64,000 bases of DNA from Synergistetes bacterium HGW-Synergistetes-1 (GTDB lineage: Bacteria > Synergistota > Synergistia > Synergistales > Synergistaceae), in assembly GCA_002839185.1 (NCBI GenBank), contig PGXO01000007.1, positions 37,183 through 101,182 of the forward strand. The letters run 5' to 3'. The position numbers were made by a program, and so were the translations under genes. This document shows positions 9,139-16,467 of this stretch, in pieces. The notes under the pieces are model-generated. The model was not told where the DNA came from, ran no database searches, and was given only the letters and a program-made list of their open reading frames with translations. Numbering within the stretch: position 1 is the stretch's first letter; every line of letters begins with the position of its first letter.

Positions 9139-10740
9139 ATGTACGCCAACGAAAAACTATGGATAGCAAAGGCAGAACAGCCCATTTATCTTCTTCCGAA
9201 AATGGCAAACCGCCACGGCCTCATTTCTGGAGCTACCGGCACAGGAAAAACGATCACTCTTAAAGTAATGGCTGAGTCCTTCAGCGATCTTGGGGTGCCG
9301 GTCTTCCTTGCTGACATAAAAGGCGACCTGGCAGGAATGTGCCGGCCTGGCATTGACAGCGAAGGAATGCAGAAGCGCATACAGAGATTCGGGCTTGCGG
9401 AAGCAAATTTTACCTATAAAGACTACCCTACTCGTTTCTGGGATGTGTTCGGAAAGAACGGACATCCGGTAAGGACAACTGTCTCCGAGATGGGGCCACT
9501 TCTTCTCGGCCGCCTGCTTGGCCTTAACGATACCCAGTCGGGAGTCCTGAATATCGTCTTCCGCGTCGCAGACGACAGGGGACTTCTCCTCCTTGACCTG
9601 AAAGACCTTAAGGCAATGCTCAGTTATGTTGCCAATAACGCAAAGAGCTTCACGCTTGAATACGGCAACATTGCCGCCGCAAGCGTGGGAGCAATACAGC
9701 GGTCGATACTCTCGCTTGAGGATCAGGGCGGAGAGCAGTTCTTCGGAGAACCTGAGCTCGAAATAACCGACTGGATGAGGACAGGCAATGACGGAAGAGG
9801 CTACATAAATATCCTTCACTGCGTAGAGCTGTTCCACTCTCCGGCACTTTATTCGACCTTCCTTCTCTGGATGCTCTCAGAGCTTTTTGAAACTCTTCCT
9901 GAGATGGGCGACCTTAAAAAACCAAGAATGGTATTCTTCTTCGATGAAGCGCACCTCCTTTTCGACGAAGCGCCGAAAGTACTCCTGCAGAAGATAGAAC
10001 AGGTCGTAAGGCTTATCAGGTCAAAGGGCGTGGGCGTCTATTTCATAACCCAGAGCCCCAGGGACATCCCCGACGCCATCCTTTCACAGCTTGGCAACAG
10101 AGTACAGCACGCGCTGCGCGCCTACTCGCCCGCAGAGCAGAAGGTGGTCAGAGCAGCCGCAGAAACTTTCCGGCCCAACCCGGCCTTCGAAACAGAAGAG
10201 GCTATAACACAGCTCGGCACCGGAGAGGCTCTGGTTTCCTTCCTTGGCGAAGACGGAAGCCCCGGTATAGTGGAAAGGGCTTTCATCCTTCCGCCTCAGA
10301 GCCAGATGGGCATAGTCGATGACAGCGTACGCAAAGAAGTGCTCGCATTAAGCGACATTGGACCAAAGTATGATGTCCTGATAGACAGAGAATCCGCATA
10401 TGAGTACCTTTCGATGAAGATAAAACGTGACCAGGCAGAAAGGGAAGAGGAAGAAGAGCGGATAAGGCATATAAAGGAAGAAAAGGAACGGGCAAAAGAA
10501 GAAAGAGAGCAGCAGGCTATTGAGGAAAAGGAACGGATAAGGCAGCAGCGTGAATTCGAACGGACGGAAAAGCAAAGGATAAAAGAGGAACAGTCTGTAA
10601 GAAAGACTATCTTCGGTACAACCAAGAGCAAATACAAGACCCCGATCGAACATTTAGCCGACACCGCCATGAATACCGTAGGCCGCGAGGTAGGACGCCA
10701 GTTTATCCGCGGTATCCTTGGAATGCTGACAAAAAAATAA
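9139..10740 (+). CDS. HerA/YjgR-type ATPase (DUF853)
   Basis: A 533-residue ATPase of the YjgR branch of the HerA-FtsK superfamily. Walker A GATGTGKT is at residues 31-38 and Walker B FFFDEAH around Asp269-Glu270; the conserved DIKGDLAGM and [11 protein letters not shown] stretches are also there. Residues 430-490 are a highly charged Glu/Lys/Arg coiled-coil segment before a short basic C-terminus. GGGGAGG precedes the ATG. YjgR proteins have no settled function. The gene is monocistronic, between two hairpins. Confidence 0.9.
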   Translation: MYANEKLWIAKAEQPIYLLPKMANRHGLISGATGTGKTITLKVMAESFSDLGVPVFLADIKGDLAGMCRPGIDSEGMQKRIQRFGLAEANFTYKDYPTRFWDVFGKNGHPVRTTVSEMGPLLLGRLLGLNDTQSGVLNIVFRVADDRGLLLLDLKDLKAMLSYVANNAKSFTLEYGNIAAASVGAIQRSILSLEDQGGEQFFGEPELEITDWMRTGNDGRGYINILHCVELFHSPALYSTFLLWMLSELFETLPEMGDLKKPRMVFFFDEAHLLFDEAPKVLLQKIEQVVRLIRSKGVGVYFITQSPRDIPDAILSQLGNRVQHALRAYSPAEQKVVRAAAETFRPNPAFETEEAITQLGTGEALVSFLGEDGSPGIVERAFILPPQSQMGIVDDSVRKEVLALSDIGPKYDVLIDRESAYEYLSMKIKRDQAEREEEEERIRHIKEEKERAKEEREQQAIEEKERIRQQREFERTEKQRIKEEQSVRKTIFGTTKSKYKTPIEHLADTAMNTVGREVGRQFIRGILGMLTKK

Positions 10741-10760
10741 AAATAATGTTCAGACTAAAA

Positions 10761-10786
10761 AAGGGCCGCGCTGCGGCCCTTTTTTA
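10761..10786. terminator. Bidirectional terminator
   Basis: AGGGCCGC-GCT-GCGGCCCT with an A-run before and a T-run after it, between convergent genes. The stop codon of the minus-strand transporter lies inside the T-run, so that gene and the terminator overlap. Confidence 0.9.
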
Positions 10787-11728
10787 TATTATGCCCAGAA
10801 GGTTAGCCCACACAGGTATGGATATAATTCCGAGGACTGTAGTTGAGGCGACAAGGTCTGCCGCATAATCCGAGTCCATCTTCATCTCTTTAGCCATTAT
10901 GAAGCAGTTTACAGCCGAGGGCATTGAAGAAAGCATTACTGTCACCTTCAGCAGAGGCTCCGGAACGGAGAGGGCCAGAAGCAGGGCCCATAAAATAAGG
11001 GGATGTATGACAAGTTTGATCAGACAGTCCTGCCAGGTGGCCTTTATCATGTTGTAAATGCTGCTGATCCTAGAAAGATCGAGAGTACCGCCCAACGCTA
11101 AAAGCGCTATCGCCGTTGCGGCTCCGCCCATAAGCTTCATAGTTTCATCAATGACGATGGGAAGAGCACGAAGTCCGGTGAGGGCAAGCCCAATCCCAAG
11201 TGCGCAGGAAATTATCAGCGGGTTGACGGTCAGCCTCTTAAGTATTCCGCCAAGGCCAGAGAGGCTGAATTTACCCGAAAGGGCAACTTCACCTGCCATT
11301 ATCGATATTATCTGAAAGGATATCGTGCTTACGGCTATGTATATGGACGCATCCTTGAGTCCTGCCTCACCCATCGCAAGCACTATTACAGGGAAACCCA
11401 GATAAATGTTGTTTGCCCTTATCGATGAAAAAACCGAGACAGCTATGCGCTCACGGTTCTCTCTGTGGTATAAAAATACTGCTCCTGCAGCTGCAATACC
11501 AATCGTCAGGATGTATGCAAGGGTAAGGCCGATAAGAAGATCGATCTGCACAAAAACTTCCCTGCCTGAAATAAATGTGGTCCGGATAAGAAGAGGAGGA
11601 AGTATTACCCAGTAAAGCGTCTTTGTAAGGGTCTTAATATCCCTTTCACTGTAAAATCCCCGAGATCTCAGAAGATTACCGGTTATAATTATGAGCATCA
11701 GGGGCAAAACCAGAACGAAACCAAACAT
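10784..11728 (-). CDS. Auxin-efflux-carrier (AEC) family permease
   Basis: About 314 residues with roughly ten hydrophobic segments in two five-helix halves joined by a more polar middle, as in AEC/BASS-like carriers. RANNIYLGFPV and the C-terminal MPSAVNCFIMA are characteristic. Bacterial members move malate, malonate or other organic acids and some amino acids. I prefer the ATG at 11726-11728 over the one three codons earlier because the AAAGG site abuts the earlier ATG with no spacing. The stop overlaps the shared terminator. Confidence 0.85.
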   Translation of the reverse strand: MFGFVLVLPLMLIIITGNLLRSRGFYSERDIKTLTKTLYWVILPPLLIRTTFISGREVFVQIDLLIGLTLAYILTIGIAAAGAVFLYHRENRERIAVSVFSSIRANNIYLGFPVIVLAMGEAGLKDASIYIAVSTISFQIISIMAGEVALSGKFSLSGLGGILKRLTVNPLIISCALGIGLALTGLRALPIVIDETMKLMGGAATAIALLALGGTLDLSRISSIYNMIKATWQDCLIKLVIHPLILWALLLALSVPEPLLKVTVMLSSMPSAVNCFIMAKEMKMDSDYAADLVASTTVLGIISIPVWANLLGII

Positions 11729-11832
11729 TGCCTGCATCCTTTCGCATAAAGAGCGTTCCGACGATTATAACCTTATCGCCATCTTTGGTAAAATCTATGG
11801 CAAGTCAAAAAGGATGAGTAAGGAGAGACATT

Positions 11833-12729
11833 TTGAATTTCGGTCTTTTGCTGAGAAAATACAAAAAAATATTTATCTTTCTTTTTACCTTGATCATTAG
11901 TCTTCCTGTAGGCGCAGCATGGATAAGCAGGACGGAAGTCGCTGAAGCTGACAGAGGACTCCGTTTTTATGCTTTTGATGTCGGGCAGGGGGACTCTTCC
12001 CTTTTTGTCCTTCCCGACGGAAAGACAATACTTATTGACGCAGGTCCTGAAGATGCAGGGAAAAGTCTGCTCAAAGAGCTGAAAAGAATTGGAATAAAAA
12101 AAATCGACCTCTTAGTAGCAACCCATCCGCATTCTGACCACATAGGCGGAATGAAAAGAGTACTGTCAAATTTTCAGATTGGTAAAATCTGGGATTCGGG
12201 CTTTATCAGCAGTTCGCCGATTCAGAAAAATTTTTATAACATGATACAGAAAAAGAACATACCCTTCGGCAGGCCCAAAAGGGGCTATTCAGAAAAAATA
12301 GGGGGTGCCCTGGTTGAGGTACTTGCACCAGCCCGACTCATCAGAGGAACGAAGCGGGATGCAAACAACAACTGCCTCGTGCTGAATATAAAATACGGCA
12401 GCACAAACTTCCTGATGCTGGCCGACATGGAGAGGGAACAGCTTTCAACTGTAAGACCGCTCCCCCGGGCGGCGGTGTTGAAAGCGTCTCACCACGGCAG
12501 CAGCAACGGAACAAACATGAGCCTTCTCAAAGAGGTCCGGCCCTATGTCATCATACTGAGTTACGGCAAGAACAATTCTTACGGCTATCCTCACAAAGAG
12601 GTGGTACGTGCTGTTTCAGCCTCAGGGATAAAAAGGCTGGACACAAAGGATGGCACTATCAGGATAGTCTCTGACGGAGAAAAGATATCATACCCCCAAA
12701 GCAGGGAGGTAGTGAAAAATGGCGGTTAA
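11833..12729 (+). CDS. ComEC/Rec2-like secreted metallo-beta-lactamase-fold hydrolase
   Basis: A 298-residue protein with an uncleaved or cleavable N-terminal membrane segment (about 13-30) and a metallo-hydrolase domain outside the membrane. DVGQGD (49-54), THPHSDH (His98, His100, Asp102, His103) and KASHHGSSNG match the domain found at the C-terminus of ComEC, here without the channel part. Start codon is TTG at 11833, with AAGGAG seven bases upstream. It overlaps the DUF3006 gene by 11 bases. Such stand-alone proteins may degrade external DNA or other phosphodiesters; the activity is inferred. Confidence 0.88.
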   Translation: MNFGLLLRKYKKIFIFLFTLIISLPVGAAWISRTEVAEADRGLRFYAFDVGQGDSSLFVLPDGKTILIDAGPEDAGKSLLKELKRIGIKKIDLLVATHPHSDHIGGMKRVLSNFQIGKIWDSGFISSSPIQKNFYNMIQKKNIPFGRPKRGYSEKIGGALVEVLAPARLIRGTKRDANNNCLVLNIKYGSTNFLMLADMEREQLSTVRPLPRAAVLKASHHGSSNGTNMSLLKEVRPYVIILSYGKNNSYGYPHKEVVRAVSASGIKRLDTKDGTIRIVSDGEKISYPQSREVVKNGG

Positions 12730-12946
12730 AAGAGAAAAAATCTTTGTAGATTCGATCAATGAAGAAATATGCACCCTGCTCGTAGGCGAAAAAGCACTTT
12801 CTGTAAACCTGCCTGCACGGATGCTCCCAAGGGGCACATCAGAAGGGGACTGGCTCATTATGACGCTGCAAAAGTCGGAGAGGCTCAAAAGATCTTACCG
12901 CAGGTCCATGGAGAGACTCTTGGAAAAAATTGAAAGCAATGGCTGA
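12719..12946 (+). CDS. DUF3006 small protein
   Basis: A 75-residue protein with the DUF3006 pattern: a beta-rich start (VDSINEEICTLLV), LPARMLPRGTSEGDWL and a basic helical tail. DUF3006 genes repeatedly sit beside ComEC-like hydrolases, as here, where start and stop overlap by 11 bases. GGGAGG precedes the ATG. Its role is unknown; partner or modulator of the hydrolase is a guess from context. Confidence 0.8.
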   Translation: MAVKREKIFVDSINEEICTLLVGEKALSVNLPARMLPRGTSEGDWLIMTLQKSERLKRSYRRSMERLLEKIESNG

Positions 12947-13053
12947 AAATCTTAACAAGACCAGCAGGTATTGATATTTTTCAATGTTTTGTTTAAAGTT
13001 AAATCAAATACATTTCCGGCGACAAAAAAGATACCCAAAGGAGGATCTCTATA

Positions 13054-13845
13054 ATGTCATTGCTTCGTATAGCTATCGCACAGATCGATTTGGCAGTTGG
13101 CGACAGAAGATCCAATTATGAAAAGGTTGAAAGGATGCTCAGTTCAAAGTGGGTGGAATCTGACATCCCAACCGCAGTGATCCTCCCTGAGATCTGGGAC
13201 GTTGGATATGTCATAGAAGAATCCCATAAATATGGAGACAGGGATGCCTCCCAGGCCGCAGAATTCCTTGGGAAACTCGCACTTAAATACAGCTGCTGGT
13301 TTACAGGCGGCTCTGTACTCGCGCTTACCGATAAAGGCGCCGTCAACAGAGCAATGGTGATAGACCCTTCAGGCAGTTATGTCGCAAGCTATGACAAGAT
13401 CCACCTGATACCGTTGATGGATGAAGAGAAATTCCTGCTTCCAGGTGAAAAAGGGACTCTCTTCAATATCGGTGACATCCCGGCGGCTCTTGCTATCTGC
13501 TATGATCTTCGTTTCTGCGAACTTACCAGGCGCTATGCAACAGAGGGGGCTGAGCTCCAGTTTTTCGCTGCGGAATGGCCCGTCTCCCGGATAGACCACT
13601 GGTGTACCTTGCTGCAGGCAAGGGCGATAGAGAACATGATGTTCGTGGCAGCCTGCAATAGGGTGGGGACGACAAGCGGCACTCTCTTCGGAGGACACTC
13701 AATGGTGGTGGATCCATGGGGTGAAGTCCTTTATCAGGGAGGCATGACAGAAGACTTCGCCTTCATTGAGATTGACACTTCAAAGGTCAAAAAAGCCAGG
13801 GATTTCCTAAGGGTCTTTGAAATGAGGAGACCTGAGTTCTATTGA
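13054..13845 (+). CDS. Nitrilase-superfamily amidase (omega-amidase/Nit2-like)
   Basis: A 263-residue carbon-nitrogen hydrolase with a complete catalytic triad: Glu46 (VILPE), Lys115 (YDKIHL) and Cys149 (AICYDLRF). The overall layout, including RFCELTRRYA and QARAIENMMFVAACNR, is closest to the Nit2/YafV omega-amidase group, which releases ammonia from alpha-ketoglutaramate or alpha-ketosuccinamate. AAAGGAGG precedes the ATG. The gene stands as a single unit. Omega-amidase is the likeliest role but substrate is not proven. Confidence 0.88.
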   Translation: MSLLRIAIAQIDLAVGDRRSNYEKVERMLSSKWVESDIPTAVILPEIWDVGYVIEESHKYGDRDASQAAEFLGKLALKYSCWFTGGSVLALTDKGAVNRAMVIDPSGSYVASYDKIHLIPLMDEEKFLLPGEKGTLFNIGDIPAALAICYDLRFCELTRRYATEGAELQFFAAEWPVSRIDHWCTLLQARAIENMMFVAACNRVGTTSGTLFGGHSMVVDPWGEVLYQGGMTEDFAFIEIDTSKVKKARDFLRVFEMRRPEFY

Positions 13846-13933
13846 ACCCGCAGTTCCTGACGTGTCATAGACAACCCGATATTATGAATGTACAATTTCC
13901 GACAAATAATTCTATTACAGGGAGAGTCTTAAT

Positions 13934-14425
13934 ATGAAAGCTTCCGACCGCTACAATAAAAATTACCCGGTATCGTGGGAACAGCTTCACAGAGACTGCA
14001 GGGCTCTCTCATGGAAACTGCTCGATAAGAGGAAAGACTGGAGCAGGATAATAACAGTTGCAAGGGGCGGTCTGGTCCCTGCGGCAATAATTGCAAGGGA
14101 ACTTAACATACACCTTGTAGATACCATTTGCATTTCAAGCTACACCATTAAAGATCAGGGAGCAGCCAATATCCTGAAACGTCCTGACCTTGTCGGAGTC
14201 GATGAGACCTGGCTTATCATCGACGACCTTGTAGACACAGGCAAAACCGCAAAGATCGTAAGAGATATGTTTCTTGGGGGACATTTCGCCACAGTTTACG
14301 CAAAACCGGAAGGACGGCCCCTGGTCGACACCTTCATTACGGAAGTCAGCCAGGATACATGGGTACTCTTCCCATGGGACACAGAAACGTCCGCAGCATT
14401 CATTCCGCCCATCGTAGATATGTAG
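13934..14425 (+). CDS. gpt: Xanthine(-guanine) phosphoribosyltransferase
   Basis: A 163-residue type I phosphoribosyltransferase resembling E. coli Gpt in length and order of motifs: VARGGLVPAAIIAREL, VDTICISSY, the PRPP loop WLIIDDLVDTGKTA (Asp97-Asp98) and AKPEGRPLVD followed by QDTWVLFPWD. It salvages xanthine and guanine to nucleotides. GGGAGA precedes the ATG. No other purine genes adjoin it, although a molybdenum hydroxylase lies 2 kb away. Confidence 0.92.
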   Translation: MKASDRYNKNYPVSWEQLHRDCRALSWKLLDKRKDWSRIITVARGGLVPAAIIARELNIHLVDTICISSYTIKDQGAANILKRPDLVGVDETWLIIDDLVDTGKTAKIVRDMFLGGHFATVYAKPEGRPLVDTFITEVSQDTWVLFPWDTETSAAFIPPIVDM

Positions 14426-14456
14426 CCTATATTCCTGCTGCCGTGCCCTGACTTAA

Positions 14457-14495
14457 TTGACAGATAAAAAACAACCTGTATAATATATAGGTTGT
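14457..14495 (+). promoter_or_regulatory. Consensus promoter overlaid by a 25-base palindrome
   Basis: Perfect TTGACA (14457-14462) and perfect TATAAT (14479-14484), 16 bases apart. A palindrome at 14471-14495, with ACAACCT/AGGTTGT arms and only one mismatched pair over 12, covers the -10 box and the start region. This is where a repressor operator would lie. It drives the small gene at 14523. Confidence 0.75.
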
Positions 14496-14522
14496 TTACT
14501 TTTTGTATAAGGAGGTGGAAAA

Positions 14523-14642
14523 ATGAGCAATAAATTGGTATACATTTCCGGCATGCCATTCTGGATTACGCCGGAAGGACGCTTTGAAGCAGTTGAGATG
14601 AAAAACGGACTGCCTGTAGAGCGGATCATCATGAAGAGATAG
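14523..14642 (+). CDS. Small protein of unknown function (39 aa)
   Basis: A 39-codon ORF from ATG to TAG with AAGGAGG eight bases before the ATG and a consensus promoter with palindrome upstream. The product has a hydrophobic, aromatic start (LVYISGMPFWITPEG) and a charged end (MKNGLPVERIIMKR); no Cys and no obvious membrane helix. I do not recognise it. The strength of promoter and ribosome site argues that it is really made. It is too short for default gene finders. Confidence 0.6.
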   Translation: MSNKLVYISGMPFWITPEGRFEAVEMKNGLPVERIIMKR

Positions 14643-14702
14643 TTTAGAACAGAACACCACGTCATATGAGTTTTAAAGGACACATTTGAAGAAATAGTTT
14701 CA

Positions 14703-14759
14703 GCACAGGTTCAGAAAGGCAAATCGATCTATAACAGATATTTACCTCTGAACCGGTGC
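14703..14759. repeat. 13-base inverted repeat
   Basis: GCACAGGTTCAGA and TCTGAACCGGTGC pair with one mismatch across a 31-base loop, between the small gene and the convergent aminotransferase. There is no T-run directly after it, so it is either a weak terminator or an RNA end structure. Confidence 0.5.
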
Positions 14760-14814
14760 CGTGGGGCACTACCCACCAAGGATCCAACCTTTCTCTTTAT
14801 TCCCTGACAAAAAA

Positions 14815-15966
14815 CTAAACCAGAATATTCCTTATCCTTTGCGATGCTTCTTCAAGCATCTCTTCAGGCACCGTACATGCTGTTCTGATGTAATTTTTGC
14901 AGTGCGGACCAAAGGAAGAACCGGGTATGGTTACCACCCCTGCTTCTCTCAGCGCCTTATCGGCAAACTCTTCTCCATCCATGCCGGTCCCCGAAACATC
15001 CAAGAAAAGGTAAAAGCTTCCTTTTGGCTCTGCTGTTTTTATTCCAGGCAAGTGTTTGAATTTTTCGTATGAAAAACTCACACGATCTCTGAACAGTGAT
15101 GAGATCTCCCTTACTATGTCATCGCAGTTATCAAGAGCAAATTCAGAAGCTCTCTGAACCATAGTGTTCACGCTTATCGTATGGGGCACTCCCGTTACCT
15201 GCATGGCCTTCAGAAAAACATGAGATCCCATAGCATACCCTATACGCCAGCCAGTCATAGCATAGCTCTTTGACATTCCGCCGATCGTTATTACCCTCTC
15301 TTTCATTCCCGGAAGGGATGCAAAAGGGACATGAGCCACGTCATATGCGAATGCTTCATACAGCTCATCAGAGATCACAAGAAGATCGTGCTTAGATGCA
15401 ATATTGGCAATTTCTACCAGCAATTCAAAAGGGAAAACAGCTCCCGTGGGGTTGCAGGGCGAGTTGATGATCACAGCTTTGGTCCTTTTGCTTATCTTGC
15501 TCTCTATTTTTTCGGGATCCGGAAGAAATCCGTTTTCCGCTCCGCTCATGCAGTAGACAGGCACGCCTCCCGCCTGTAGGACATGCTGTTCATAAAAGGT
15601 GAAAAAGGGCTCAAGAATGATAACTTCATCTCCCGGGTCAAGGCATGCCTGCATAGCAAGATATGATGCCTGGCTGCCTCCGGTAGTTACAAATATCTCA
15701 TCCTTAGAATAATTGAGACCGTATCTTCTGTTCCAGTAATTCGATATGGCGGCGCGGAGTCCTGGAATCCCCATTCCGGGCGCATAGTGTGTCTCGCCCC
15801 TTTTTGCAGCCTCGTAAAGTGCGCTGCAAATAATTTCGGGCGTAGGGATGTCCGGTTCTCCAAGCGTCAGGTCTATGCTGTCTGGCATTCTTTCAGCCAT
15901 TGCCGCCATTTTCATCATCAAAGAGGGACTTATATTCCTGCACTCAGCTGAAAGGAATCTTTTCAA
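14815..15966 (-). CDS. Aminotransferase class I/II (aspartate-type, fold I)
   Basis: A 383-residue PLP enzyme: DLTLGEPDIPTPE near residue 33, INSPCNPTG, SDELYEAF and the PLP lysine in GGMSKSYAMTGWR are in the expected order. Start codon is TTG, since the first ATG would remove the N-terminal arm; GAAGG sits eight bases before it. It begins five bases after the stop of the cupin gene, so it is translated from the same message. It belongs to the aspartate/aromatic/alanine transaminase group, exact specificity unknown. Confidence 0.88.
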   Translation of the reverse strand: MKRFLSAECRNISPSLMMKMAAMAERMPDSIDLTLGEPDIPTPEIICSALYEAAKRGETHYAPGMGIPGLRAAISNYWNRRYGLNYSKDEIFVTTGGSQASYLAMQACLDPGDEVIILEPFFTFYEQHVLQAGGVPVYCMSGAENGFLPDPEKIESKISKRTKAVIINSPCNPTGAVFPFELLVEIANIASKHDLLVISDELYEAFAYDVAHVPFASLPGMKERVITIGGMSKSYAMTGWRIGYAMGSHVFLKAMQVTGVPHTISVNTMVQRASEFALDNCDDIVREISSLFRDRVSFSYEKFKHLPGIKTAEPKGSFYLFLDVSGTGMDGEEFADKALREAGVVTIPGSSFGPHCKNYIRTACTVPEEMLEEASQRIRNILV

Positions 15967-15971
15967 GGCCC

Positions 15972-16388
15972 TTAACCTTCGGCCTTTTTTGCAGCACGGT
16001 CAGCTCTCATGCTGGTTTTTTTGGCATGAGGATCGCCGTGGGTCGGCACTATGCAGAAAAATTCCAGCGGCATGTCGGCATCGTTATGGTAGACATGCTT
16101 CATTCCGCCGGGTATACGGGTCCAGTATCCCGTCTTCATGTCATAGCGTTCGCCTTCTACTTCGACATAACCGTCTCCGCTGATCGTGTACATAAGGTGG
16201 TCCCATTCGTGTGAATGCTCCGGGATCAATTCATGGGCAGGCAGTTTGAAGTGCCGCATGACCCAGCCTTCCCAGAACCTGTCTCCGGGACCGTATACAG
16301 TCCTTTTCTCGATATCAGGAGCAAGGGCTGAGGCGTTCTGTAAAGGGAGATCGTAAATGTTTCCAAAATTCTTTTCCTGTTCGGACAT
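15972..16388 (-). CDS. Cupin-domain protein
   Basis: A 138-residue single-cupin protein with metal-site residues in PEHSHEWDH (motif 1) and GMKHVYHN (motif 2). AAAGGAGG precedes the ATG. It lies 80 bases after the molybdenum hydroxylase gene and 5 bases before the aminotransferase on the same strand, suggesting one catabolic operon. It may be a sensor or small-molecule-binding enzyme; nothing in the sequence settles this. Confidence 0.85.
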   Translation of the reverse strand: MSEQEKNFGNIYDLPLQNASALAPDIEKRTVYGPGDRFWEGWVMRHFKLPAHELIPEHSHEWDHLMYTISGDGYVEVEGERYDMKTGYWTRIPGGMKHVYHNDADMPLEFFCIVPTHGDPHAKKTSMRADRAAKKAEG

Positions 16389-16414
16389 CGAATTATTCCT
16401 CCTTTCATAATGGA

Positions 16415-16441
16415 GTGAGGGGCAAATGGAGAGCCCCTCAC
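16415..16441 (-). promoter_or_regulatory. Intercistronic hairpin
   Basis: GTGAGGGGC and GCCCCTCAC form a 9-base stem with a 9-base loop in the 80-base gap between the molybdenum hydroxylase and cupin genes. There is no T-run on the minus strand, so it could stabilise or partly attenuate the message rather than end it. Confidence 0.5.
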
Positions 16442-16467
16442 AATATTTTAACTTATTAGGAAAGGAT

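Noticed and set aside
9157..9837. 226-codon frame opposite the HerA-like gene
   Set aside because: Antisense shadow; the plus strand carries Walker A and B.
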